Shown: in pieces, positions 19,118-27,344 of the stretch | Position numbering within the stretch: the stretch's first letter is position 1 | Layout of the letters: every line of letters begins with the position of its first letter | DNA from: Corynebacterium mendelii | GTDB taxonomy: Bacteria > Actinomycetota > Actinomycetes > Mycobacteriales > Mycobacteriaceae | NCBI RefSeq assembly: GCF_017307055.1 | Contig: NZ_JAFLEQ010000014.1 | Coordinates: 27,328 to 91,327 of the forward strand | Length of the DNA stretch: 64,000 bases | Direction of reading: 5' to 3' | Position numbers and translations under genes: made by a program | Notes under the pieces: generated by a model | The model's database searches: none | Told to the model about the DNA's origin: nothing | What the model saw: the letters and a program-made list of their open reading frames with translations, nothing else

Positions 19118-19798
19118 TTAGCCGTTGTCTTCTTCCTCGGCCAGGGTGATCAGGCCGTAGTCGAAGGCGTGGCGGCGGTAGACCACCGACGGGCGGTTGT
19201 TTTCCTCGTTGACGAACAGGTAGAAGTCGTGTCCGACCAGTTCCATCTCGCTGAGAGCGTCATCGACGCTCATGGGGGTGGCGGAGTGCTCCTTGCGGCG
19301 GACGATCTGGCCGGGGACAACATCCTTGACCGAATCGGCGTAGGGGTCGTTGTCGAATTCGGACTGCTCCTTGGCCGCCTGCGGCTCACTCAGATCAGCG
19401 ACAGCGGCTGCCGCCATTTCACCGGTGGACAGGGGGGCACGGTGTCCGGAACGGGCGATCTTGCGGCGGGCCTTGACCTTGCGCAGGGAACGCTCCATAC
19501 GGGCGAGAGCAGTTTCCAGGGCGGCGTAGAAGCTGTCTTCCTTCGCCTCGGCGCGGGCAATGTGCCCCTTGCCGGTGGCGGTGATCTGAATCTTGTCGGA
19601 CTGGTCACCACGGCGCGGGTTCGGCTCATGGTGCAGTTCGACATGGAAGAAGGTCAGCGTCGGGTCGAGTCGTTCGATCTTCGCCAGTTTCGTGTTCACG
19701 CGCTCGGCGAAGTGGTCGGGGACCTCGACATTGCGGCCGGTGATAGAGACCTGTGTCTCCGGTCGCAGGGCGCTTTCATTGTCAGCAGGTGTGGTCAC
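19118..19798 (-). CDS. hpf: Long-form ribosome hibernation-promoting factor
   Basis: A 226-residue long HPF. The N-terminal S30AE fold (VSITGRNVEVPDHFAERVNTK) binds the 30S decoding centre. The C-terminal domain (IVRRKEHSATPMSVDDALSEMELVGHDFYLFVNEE) dimerises to make 100S particles. GTG 19798 has GGAGGT 8 nt upstream. The gene sits between lpqB and secA, the same context as Rv3241c, but the ComF-type gene usually found in between is absent here. Confidence 0.95.
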   Translation of the reverse strand: MTTPADNESALRPETQVSITGRNVEVPDHFAERVNTKLAKIERLDPTLTFFHVELHHEPNPRRGDQSDKIQITATGKGHIARAEAKEDSFYAALETALARMERSLRKVKARRKIARSGHRAPLSTGEMAAAAVADLSEPQAAKEQSEFDNDPYADSVKDVVPGQIVRRKEHSATPMSVDDALSEMELVGHDFYLFVNEENNRPSVVYRRHAFDYGLITLAEEEDNG

Positions 19799-20117
19799 GT
19801 GCTTTTACCTCCCGGTATCGGCTCACCCCGGCACTGTGAGCGGGATTACTGACAGTGCCCTCGGGTGACGGGGACTTCCACGGCCAATTCTACCTGTGGG
19901 CGCCACCGGCTGAAGGGGTTGAAAAACACAATCCGGCAAAAACCCGGGAAAGCGGACTGTTGCTGACTCGTTAACGCAGTTCAAATTTTCTCCCCCACCC
20001 CCTATGCGGGGGGCCTGCGGGTATGGCAAGCCCAACCGGCGGTTGCCCCACTGGTCCGGTAATTCTCCGCTCCCCGCCCGGAGCACACGGGGCCGGGCTT
20101 GTTGCCGGCCCCGACCA
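19799..20117. other. hpf-lpqB gap (319 nt)
   Basis: No coding frame. It holds a 9-bp perfect stem (CGGGGCCGG 20088-20096 with CCGGCCCCG 20105-20113) directly after the lpqB stop, likely an end-of-operon hairpin, and C-rich sequence at 19990-20010. The comF-like gene expected here in relatives is missing. Confidence 0.5.
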
Positions 20118-21890
20118 CTAGTTGGCGACCACCGGCACAGCCCGGGTGCCCTGCACCGCCGGAACTTCCCGCCAGAAGGCGGCTGCCGAGGCTGCGGCGG
20201 GAAGCTGCAGCATGGCGTGGGCGTCGGTGAGATACAGGGTGGAGGGGCTGGCGGCCACCGCCACCACCGGGGCAGTGATATTGCCGCTGGGCAGCGGCGT
20301 CAACGAGGATCCGTCGGTTTCCACATGCCACACCGGGGTGGCCGGCGAGGAGGTGCCCACCACCAGTGAGCCGTCCTGCAGCCAGTCCAGCGATAAGGCG
20401 GTATCCCCCAGGGCCGGGGCGATTTCGGTGGCGTTGGCGATCGCCCGGTCACCGGGTTTGGGCCGGGAGACCGTCGACACCCACACCGACCCGTCGCGGA
20501 TGAATGCCACCCGCACACCGGTCGGTGACAGCCGCAGCACACTGATCGGCTCCCCGGGCCCGTCGGGCGACTGGCCGGAAAGAACAGAAGAATCGACTTC
20601 GATCTGCGACATCTCCCCGGTGGAGGTCGACCGGGCGATGCGGGTGATGGTGCGCCCGTCAACCACACTCCACACGGCGGTGGCCTCATACTCGAACGAC
20701 GGGCGGGTCAGTGTCCTGGCTTCCTGCACTTTGGTCGTCGGCCCGCCCACCGGCCCGAGCACCAGTTCAGAGACTTTGCTGTCCCCGCTGCCCCGGCTGA
20801 TCACCGCAGCGGCCACTCCCCCGGAGGAGGACACGTCAGCTGATTCGACCTGCTGGGATTGACCCAACGGACCCGGCACCGGGGTGACGGTGTAGCCGTC
20901 GATGGTCGACAGGGAACCGTTTTTCAGCGCATACAGCGGGGAGATGGTGCCCGCCTGCGCATTGGGGTTGAATTCGGCGACATCCTCCACCGAAAGCTCC
21001 AGATGATCCGGGTCAATCGGGGTGCCGTCCAGCTGCACCCGGTAGGGGCCGGGGATTCCGGCGCGGGCCAGAACCCACACAACCTGGGCCGCAAAACGGT
21101 GCCGCTCGTCGGAGTCCAGATCCTCGAATCCGGTAAACCCGTAGACCCCCTGCTCGTAGCCGGCGAACACCCCGGTGGGCGGGATGTCGTTGACCACCCC
21201 GGGGGCGAGCAGTTTCTGCGGGCCTTCCATCAAAAGTGACAGCAGCGCGGTGTCCAGGCTGGCCTGGCCGTTGTAGACCCACCGCCGGTCACGCACCAGC
21301 ATCCGCCCCGACGGGTTGAAAAAGAACAGTTCCTGCGGGGTGTAGCGGTTGCGCAATTCGGTGCGTTCCATGATCACCCCGGGCGGCAGGGCCGATATCC
21401 GCCACTGCCCGCCCGTGCGTGACAGTTCCATTTTCGCCTCGTAGGAGGCGTTTTCGGGGGTGAACACACCACCGGTTTCCAGTTTGCCGACCACCGTGCC
21501 GCGCACCACGTAGGAGATGTTGTCTTCACTGGCCCCGGGTTCGGCATTCAAATCGATCCGGTCCAGAATGAGGGTGGCCGCCGAATCATCCCACCGCTCT
21601 GCCACCGACGGGGTCAAAAACGCCCGGGCCGCCTGGTGTTTCTGGGTCGGTTTACCGGAAGCGGTGAAAAAATCGCGCAGCAAAAGATCCGGTTCCTGGC
21701 CCGGGGTGGGCGCAATTTCCTCTTCCGTCGACGGCGCCGGGCTGAAACTGCGCACCACCTGCGGTGAGGAATCCCCCGGCAGGCTGGTGCAGCCGCCCGC
21801 GACAAGACACACCGCAGCAAGGACAGCCGCGGCAGCAGCCCTGCGCCCGGTCCGGGTTACCCGTGTGAAACCTGCTGTTGTCATCATCAC
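20118..21890 (-). CDS. lpqB: Lipoprotein LpqB, accessory to MtrAB
   Basis: A 590-residue lipoprotein: a short basic n-region, a hydrophobic stretch 17-33 and lipobox VAGGC with Cys34 as lipidation site. The GerMN-like segment lies near 175-300 and a beta-propeller follows. LpqB interacts with the sensor domain of MtrB and tunes MtrA phosphorylation in relatives. The gene overlaps the mtrB stop by four bases (GTGA); GTG 21890 or the next ATG codons (21887, 21884) could be used. Confidence 0.93.
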   Translation of the reverse strand: MMMTTAGFTRVTRTGRRAAAAAVLAAVCLVAGGCTSLPGDSSPQVVRSFSPAPSTEEEIAPTPGQEPDLLLRDFFTASGKPTQKHQAARAFLTPSVAERWDDSAATLILDRIDLNAEPGASEDNISYVVRGTVVGKLETGGVFTPENASYEAKMELSRTGGQWRISALPPGVIMERTELRNRYTPQELFFFNPSGRMLVRDRRWVYNGQASLDTALLSLLMEGPQKLLAPGVVNDIPPTGVFAGYEQGVYGFTGFEDLDSDERHRFAAQVVWVLARAGIPGPYRVQLDGTPIDPDHLELSVEDVAEFNPNAQAGTISPLYALKNGSLSTIDGYTVTPVPGPLGQSQQVESADVSSSGGVAAAVISRGSGDSKVSELVLGPVGGPTTKVQEARTLTRPSFEYEATAVWSVVDGRTITRIARSTSTGEMSQIEVDSSVLSGQSPDGPGEPISVLRLSPTGVRVAFIRDGSVWVSTVSRPKPGDRAIANATEIAPALGDTALSLDWLQDGSLVVGTSSPATPVWHVETDGSSLTPLPSGNITAPVVAVAASPSTLYLTDAHAMLQLPAAASAAAFWREVPAVQGTRAVPVVAN

Positions 21891-23746
21891 AGTCCTCGCT
21901 GCCCGGGGTTCTCGGTTCCGGGATGATCCATCCCGGCCGACGGGTGGAAGATGTGGGTCACCCCGTCGGTATCGGCTTGCGCATCAACCAGACTGTCATC
22001 AAACCCACGGAACCCGGACACCATCCCGTTGTCCCGGGCGGGGGCCGAATCCACCGGCTGCGGTACCGGCTGGACTTTCGGTTTGCCGGGCGGAACATGC
22101 GGGGCCGGGACCGCCAGCGGCAGCGGTGAATCGGTGACGGTCTGGCCGGGGATGCGGGGAATGGTCAACCGGAAGCAGGATCCGATCCCCGGTTCGCCGC
22201 ACGCGTCCAGTGTCCCGCCGTGCAGCAGGGCGTCCTCGTGGCTGATCGCCAGCCCCAGGCCGGTCCCGCCGGAATGCCTCACCCGGGAGGAATCAGCCCG
22301 CCAGAAACGGTTGAACACCAGTTCTTCCTGGCCGGGTTTCAGCCCCACCCCGTGGTCGGTGACGGTGATCGCCACGGCATCGGTGGTTGCCGCCAGCACC
22401 ACTTCCACCGGGTTGCCCTCCGAATGGTCGATGGCGTTGGCCAGAAGATTACGCAGAATCCGTTCAATGCGCCGGGTATCGACGGTGACGATCACCGGCT
22501 GGTCGGGCAGCCGGAAGGTGACCTCCACCCCGAGTTCATCGGCCAGGTGGGACACCTGCGGCCACACCGAGGTGATGCAGTTGCGGATATCGACTTTTTC
22601 CTCCGACAGATCAGCCACCCCGGCATCGTGGCGGGAGATTTCCAGCAGATCAGCCAGCAGCGATTCGAAGCGGTCCAGCTCGCGGGTCATCAGTTCACTG
22701 GCCCGGGCGGTGTAGGGGTCGAGTTCGTCTTTTTTGTCGGCGATCATGTCGGCGGCCATCCGCACCGTGGTCAGCGGGGTGCGCAGCTCGTGGGAGACAT
22801 CGGAGGTGAACTGTCTTTGCAGGTTGCCGTATTCCTCCAGCTGGGTGATCTGCTTCGACAATGATTCGGCCATGGCGTTGAAGGAGTCGGCCAGGGTGGC
22901 CATCTCGTCTTCGCCTTCCACCCGCATGCGTTCTTTGAGATGTCCGGCGGCGAAACGCTGCGCAATCCGCGAGGCCGACCGCACCGGGGCGGTAACCTGC
23001 TGGGTCAACAGCCAGGCGATCCCGAGCAGCAGCACAATCAGCACCACCCCACCGGCCGAGAGCAGCCCACGCATCAGCGCCAGGGTTGATTCCTCGTTTT
23101 CCAGCGGCAGGACCAGATAGACCTGCAGCCCGGGGATATCCGAATCAGTGGGGGTGCCGATGATCAGCGCCTTGTAGGTCGACCCGTCGGCCCGGTTGAT
23201 GGTCGAATACTGGTAGGCCACCTGGTTTTTCGACACGAACTGCCGCAGTGAGGCGGGTATCCGGTAGCCCTCCGGGGAGGCGGTGACCGTATCGTCGTTG
23301 CCGGTGACAATGACCACCGGTTCGAAGACGGCCGTGGAATCGGCCGACGTGGATCCGGATCTGTTGGTCAGGGCGGCGCGCGCCGAATTCAGCCTCACCT
23401 GCAGCGTGTTGGAGGTGTCGGTGGCCGCGATCTGCTGTTCCACGGTGGCCCGGGCCCGCTCGATCTCGCTGGTGGCGATGGTCAGTTTCGAGTCGACCAG
23501 CTGCTGGGCGACAAACGACACCATCACCAAACCCAAAATCAGCACCACCGCAGATGAAGCGGCCAGAATAGAGCCGATCACCCTGACCTGCAGCGACGTC
23601 CGCCAGGAGGTGAGGGCTTTATTTTTCAGCCTTGTGGAAAACGAACTGATGGCGCTTGATCCTCGTCGGTCAACCACACCACAGCGGCGGACGTGCCGCC
23701 GCCGGTGGTGTACGGGTGGGAAATGGGTGAAAACTTCAAAAAACAA
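21887..23746 (-). CDS. mtrB: Sensor histidine kinase MtrB
   Basis: About 619 residues: TM1 (55-79), an extracytoplasmic sensor region (80-227), TM2 (228-250), HAMP (251-303), HisKA with H319 in DVSHELRTPL, then the HATPase domain with NLLANAIDHS and DHGVGL boxes. The C-terminal tail beyond about 535 is Pro-rich and disordered. It phosphorylates MtrA and links cell-wall turnover or osmotic state to division genes. The start is uncertain: TTG 23746 sits 12 nt after mtrA with a short GGAG, while GTG 23677 lacks a site; neither affects the domains. Confidence 0.93.
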   Translation of the reverse strand: MFFEVFTHFPPVHHRRRHVRRCGVVDRRGSSAISSFSTRLKNKALTSWRTSLQVRVIGSILAASSAVVLILGLVMVSFVAQQLVDSKLTIATSEIERARATVEQQIAATDTSNTLQVRLNSARAALTNRSGSTSADSTAVFEPVVIVTGNDDTVTASPEGYRIPASLRQFVSKNQVAYQYSTINRADGSTYKALIIGTPTDSDIPGLQVYLVLPLENEESTLALMRGLLSAGGVVLIVLLLGIAWLLTQQVTAPVRSASRIAQRFAAGHLKERMRVEGEDEMATLADSFNAMAESLSKQITQLEEYGNLQRQFTSDVSHELRTPLTTVRMAADMIADKKDELDPYTARASELMTRELDRFESLLADLLEISRHDAGVADLSEEKVDIRNCITSVWPQVSHLADELGVEVTFRLPDQPVIVTVDTRRIERILRNLLANAIDHSEGNPVEVVLAATTDAVAITVTDHGVGLKPGQEELVFNRFWRADSSRVRHSGGTGLGLAISHEDALLHGGTLDACGEPGIGSCFRLTIPRIPGQTVTDSPLPLAVPAPHVPPGKPKVQPVPQPVDSAPARDNGMVSGFRGFDDSLVDAQADTDGVTHIFHPSAGMDHPGTENPGQRGL

Positions 23747-23758
23747 CGTCTCCGGCGG

Positions 23759-24433
23759 CTATTCGCCGGTTTTGTAGCCCACCCCACGAACAGTGAGCAC
23801 GATCTGCGGGTTTTCCGGATCCTGCTCGATTTTGGCGCGCAGCCGCTGCACATGGACATTGACCAGCCGGGTGTCGCTGGCATGCCGGTAGCCCCATACT
23901 TTTTCCAGCAGTTCCTCGCGGGTGAACACCTGCCGGGGTTTGCGGGCCAGTTCCAGCAGAAGATCGAACTCCAGCGGGGTGAGCTGAATTTCCTCCTCAC
24001 CGCGGGTGACCATGTGGCCGGGAACATCGATGGTGAGATCCCCGACTTCCAGCAGCTCGGCGGGATCTGTTTCCTTCCGCCGCAGCCGGGCACGGATGCG
24101 GGCGACGAGTTCTTTCGGTTTGAACGGCTTGTTGACGTAGTCGTCGGCACCCGATTCCAGTCCCAGCACCACATCGACGGTGTCGGTTTTCGCGGTGAGC
24201 ATGACAATCGGCACCGAGGATTTCTGGCGGATCGCCTTGCAGATGTCGATGCCGTTCATGCCGGGAAGCATCAAATCCAGAAGGATCAGATCGGGTTGTT
24301 CCCGTTCCGCGGTCGCCACTGCCTCAGCCCCGTCCATGACGGCGACAGTCGCGAAACCCTCGGCCTGCAGGACCAGGGTGAGCATCTCGGAGATCGCGGG
24401 GTCATCGTCGACGACGAGGATTTTCGAATTCAT
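23759..24433 (-). CDS. mtrA: Response regulator MtrA
   Basis: A 224-residue OmpR/PhoB-type regulator. The receiver domain has D9/D10, phospho-acceptor D53 (LLDLMLPG) and K near 102 (MLTAKTD). The winged-helix domain ends VLTVRGVGYKTGE. ATG 24433 with AAGGA 5 nt upstream was chosen. It is the first gene of mtrA-mtrB-lpqB. MtrA controls cell-wall and peptidase genes, and in mycobacteria dnaA and rpf genes; it is essential in M. tuberculosis but not in C. glutamicum. Confidence 0.97.
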   Translation of the reverse strand: MNSKILVVDDDPAISEMLTLVLQAEGFATVAVMDGAEAVATAEREQPDLILLDLMLPGMNGIDICKAIRQKSSVPIVMLTAKTDTVDVVLGLESGADDYVNKPFKPKELVARIRARLRRKETDPAELLEVGDLTIDVPGHMVTRGEEEIQLTPLEFDLLLELARKPRQVFTREELLEKVWGYRHASDTRLVNVHVQRLRAKIEQDPENPQIVLTVRGVGYKTGE

Positions 24434-24947
24434 GGGATTCCTTAGCAACAAGCTGGGAGAAAAACGGTGGGCACGGGCGCCAGTGACACTCTACTGCCCT
24501 TCCGACACCCCTTCCGGCGGGATGTCCTCTTCCGAAAATATCACGCACCCGCCGCGCGAGTACCGCGGCATCGGCTGTCTGCCCAGTTCAAACTGGTTGA
24601 CCCACCCCATCGCCTCCCCGGATCCCACCGCACCGCCGGCCGCATCCACCGGCCGTGTCCGCGGCACGGCCCCAAAAACCTTCCCCGGAAAAACTGCAGG
24701 CTCGCGCCACCCCCGGCGCGGGGATACGTCAACCAGCCGTCACCTTTTTCCGGAAAACACCCGTCGCCGGCACCGGCAGCACAACCGCTGTCACACAGTT
24801 GTGTGATTGCGCCGCAGGTCATCTGGAACACGGCCACTATCTTTCGATCACGCATGGTTTTTCATCGAAGTGCTCGATGGCATCATCATCCGTCCATGCC
24901 GGAGAACATGAGTTTTTTCCGCCCCCAACAGCAAAGGACTTCCCATC
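24434..24947. other. mtrA-ltp divergent intergenic region (514 nt)
   Basis: No gene. It includes A/T-core palindromes (TTTTTCCGGAAAA near 24748) and a TCACACA-gt-TGTGTGA palindrome at 24791-24806. TATCTT near 24839 is a possible -10 for the Ltp gene. It must hold the mtrA promoter. The sahH gene present between manA and tmk/mtrA in relatives is not in this neighbourhood. Confidence 0.5.
24791..24806. promoter_or_regulatory. Palindromic operator candidate TCACACA-N2-TGTGTGA
   Basis: Perfect 7-bp arms around GT. It is the inverse arrangement of a CRP/GlxR box (TCACA...TGTGA), so another dimeric regulator is more likely. It lies between mtrA and the Ltp lipoprotein gene. Confidence 0.45.
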
Positions 24948-25721
24948 ATGGCCACCGCCGAAACCCCCGACCTGCCGCAGCAGCCGACCACCGCCCCGGG
25001 AAACAAAACCACGGGGGCGGGCAAAGCCAAAGGCTGCGGCATCGCCCTTGCCGTACTGGCGATGATCGCAGTCGTCGGCTCCTGTATCTCCAACGGGGAT
25101 ACGACCGCCACCGACACCACGACAGCTGCCGGCACCGCCGGTGCCGCGCCGGCGGGCGGGCAGTCGGGTAGTCCGGCTGCGCAACCGGCCGCCGAGCAAC
25201 CGGCGGTGGCCAGCGGTGACACACCCGCTCCGGCGGAGGCCGCCCAGCCGCCGACCGACGATGATGTGCCCCGGGAGTTCAGCAATGCTGTGCGTTCGGC
25301 GAACAACTACCTGTCATTCCAGGGATTTTCCGAACGGGGCCTGTTTGAGCAGTTGACCAGCCCCTACGGTGACAAGTTCCCGGACGATGCCGCCCAGTGG
25401 GCGGTTGACCATGTCGCTGCCGACTGGAATGAGCAGGCGGTGCGCGCCGCAGAAAACTACCTGTCCATGAGTGGTTTTTCCAAAGCCGGCCTGGCTGACC
25501 AGTTGAGTTCGGATGCGGGGGATAAATTCACCGAAGAGCAGGCGCAGTACGCCGTGGAGCATGTTGACACCGACTGGAACGACAATGCCCTGCGCAGCGC
25601 ACGCAGCTACGCCGAGATGGGCATGTCGACCGCAGCCATCAAAGATCAGCTGCAGTCGGATTTCGGGGAGAAATACACTCCGGAGCAGGCGCAGTACGCG
25701 GTGGATCATTTGGGCCAGTAG
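24948..25721 (+). CDS. Ltp-family lipoprotein with three Ltp repeats
   Basis: A 257-residue protein with hydrophobic segment 31-44 and lipobox VGSC (Cys46) after an unusually long polar n-region. An Ala/Pro/Thr linker (50-108) follows. Three tandem Ltp repeats come next (about 113-160, 163-210, 213-256), each of the form xAxxxAxxYLxxxGFSxxGLxxQL, ending in AQYAVxHV. The first two are nearly identical in layout; the third lacks two residues. The family includes the phage TP-J34 Ltp superinfection-exclusion lipoprotein, but chromosomal members in Gram-positives are mostly uncharacterised. AAAGGA precedes ATG 24948. Confidence 0.85.
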   Translation: MATAETPDLPQQPTTAPGNKTTGAGKAKGCGIALAVLAMIAVVGSCISNGDTTATDTTTAAGTAGAAPAGGQSGSPAAQPAAEQPAVASGDTPAPAEAAQPPTDDDVPREFSNAVRSANNYLSFQGFSERGLFEQLTSPYGDKFPDDAAQWAVDHVAADWNEQAVRAAENYLSMSGFSKAGLADQLSSDAGDKFTEEQAQYAVEHVDTDWNDNALRSARSYAEMGMSTAAIKDQLQSDFGEKYTPEQAQYAVDHLGQ

Positions 25722-25743
25722 CAGGCCCTGCGGCGGCGGTGTG

Positions 25744-26385
25744 TCAGTCGGCGCCGTAGCCCAGGCTGTCAAGAATATCGCTGGCGGTTTGCCGCGGGCT
25801 GTTGACCCCTGCGGCAACCACATGCCACGGCGACGCCCAGCCGGTGGCCGCCAGATCCCGGTAGGCGTTCAGGGTCGCCGCCTGCAGTGCGGTATCGGAT
25901 TCGTAGGCGTCCACTGCCCGGGAGGGATCGCCGGCGGCCCGGCTGCTGGCCCGCTGACCGGCTACCGCCGGGTCGGTGGCCAGCAGAATCTGCAGGTCGG
26001 GGGTGGGCAGACCCAGGAAGCCGAATTCCAGATCATAAACCCACTGCGCCACAGAGCTGTCGGAGGTGCGGGCCACCGAATAGGCGGCGTTGCTGGCCAC
26101 ATACCGGTCCAGCAGCACCAGACAGTCCTGCAAATCCCCGCCGGGCGCGTAGCGGGCCAGACGGTCTTTCGCACCGGCCCGGTCCAGGGCGAACAGCACC
26201 GCCATGCCGTTGACCGAGTCGGTGAGATCGCCCATTTTCCCGTAGAGCGCCTGCCGGGCCAGCTGCGCCTCGACGGAGACCCCGTAGCGGGGAAAAGCGA
26301 TGACTTCTGCGTCAATCTGGTTGCAAATGGCAGTGACGAGGGTGTTTTTTCCGGCCCCGTCGATACCTTCAATGCTGATGATCAC
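25744..26385 (-). CDS. tmk: Thymidylate kinase
   Basis: A 213-residue dTMP kinase supplying dTDP for DNA synthesis. P-loop EGIDGAGKNTL (the usual Lys-Ser is Lys-Asn here, as in some actinobacterial Tmk), DRY motif LLDRYVASN, and AYSV near 125. GTG 26385 was chosen because it directly precedes the first beta strand (IISIEGIDG); no good ribosome-binding site is seen. Neighbouring mtrA matches the usual tmk-mtrA order, with the Ltp gene inserted between on the opposite strand. Confidence 0.93.
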   Translation of the reverse strand: MIISIEGIDGAGKNTLVTAICNQIDAEVIAFPRYGVSVEAQLARQALYGKMGDLTDSVNGMAVLFALDRAGAKDRLARYAPGGDLQDCLVLLDRYVASNAAYSVARTSDSSVAQWVYDLEFGFLGLPTPDLQILLATDPAVAGQRASSRAAGDPSRAVDAYESDTALQAATLNAYRDLAATGWASPWHVVAAGVNSPRQTASDILDSLGYGAD

Positions 26386-26479
26386 GGTTGGTGGTCGTCT
26401 CTTTTTTCTGCGGCACACCACCTGCCGACGGCGGGTGTGCGGTGGATGGGCAACAAAGGGCGGATGCGGGCGGCGGGAT

Positions 26480-26848
26480 TTACCCCACGTCCGCGGAGGA
26501 CAGCGCCTCAATGAAGGAATCCAGGTCGGCTTCCACCTCGACGGCTTCCAGGATGTCGCAGGCGTCGGTGAACATCTGTTCTTCCCCGTGTCCGATCAGT
26601 TCCCGGATGAAGGGGTAATCTTCGACGACTTCGCCCGCGGTATACGGTGCCCCGGCCCAGATGGCGGCGATGGTGGCTGCGGCCCGGCCGATGAGCAGAT
26701 CATCATCGGTGATGTTGGGGTCCCGGGTGACAAGAGCGCAGGCGTCGGCGACGGCTTCGACGATCTCCTCACCGTCAAGATCGGCGAGTTCATCGAAGAA
26801 GTCCTGGCTGGTGTCTTCGTTGAAAATCATCAAATCCCATGGCTCCAT
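26480..26848 (-). CDS. DUF4259 family protein
   Basis: A 122-residue very acidic helical protein. MEPWDLMIFNEDTSQDFFDEL is a variant of the family signature GxWGxGPFxNDxAxDF. GAGGAG lies 7 nt before the ATG. It could be co-transcribed with tmk (94-nt gap). The family function is unknown; members are often seen in actinobacteria and in polymorphic-toxin neighbourhoods as immunity-like proteins. The latter role is only a possibility here because no toxin gene is adjacent. Confidence 0.75.
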   Translation of the reverse strand: MEPWDLMIFNEDTSQDFFDELADLDGEEIVEAVADACALVTRDPNITDDDLLIGRAAATIAAIWAGAPYTAGEVVEDYPFIRELIGHGEEQMFTDACDILEAVEVEADLDSFIEALSSADVG

Positions 26849-27344
26849 GACGGACTCCTCACTGGTCCCGGCAAGCGGGTGGTAAACGGTACTTTTTGGA
26901 AAAAACTAGGGAGCGGACACGACCGGTCGGGGGCGTGGCGGGGCACGCGTGCCCGCCGCCGGTGGCGGCTGCACACTGTTTACCCTTCAGGTCCATGCTA
27001 GTCTCGCAGCGTTACCGGATTGTGACAACTGGCGATCCGGTGTCGGTGAAACTACCACCACCGTAGCGCCACGGCACAGTATTCGTGGTCAGGTTGGTCG
27101 ACGTGTCCGGAAAAGTTTTTTTCCCCGGCGCGCCCCGCCCGCCGCTGGCGTGGCACAGGCAACCCGGTGTAGGTTGGCGGCACCGGTTGCGTGGGGGCTT
27201 GCCGCCGGCACCGGCTGGACGGTGTGGTCCCGTCCCAATCGTTGTCCCCGCCCCCACGGCATCACCCTGTGCCGCGCAGCAGCTGCCGCGGCAGGCGGTG
27301 TTTTTTCTTCCCCCGCAGGTTGGTTTGACACAAAAGGAGGCCCC
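26849..27344. other. Long leader/promoter region before the Pro/Thr-rich gene (496 nt)
   Basis: No gene supported. Contains CTTTTTGGAAAAAACTAG near 26891 and an extended -10 TGCTAGTCT near 26997. A CCGGAAAA...TTTTCCCCGG palindrome lies near 27108. If the -10 is used, the transcript has about 330 nt of GC-rich leader before the ATG. I could not match a known riboswitch. Confidence 0.4.

Noticed and set aside
24791..24806. GlxR site in the mtrA-ltp gap
   Set aside because: Half-site polarity is reversed (TCACA...TGTGA), which GlxR is not expected to read.
27000..27344. Riboswitch in the leader of the Pro/Thr-rich gene
   Set aside because: I could not find the conserved boxes of cobalamin, c-di-AMP, TPP or SAM riboswitches; only generic GC stems are present.
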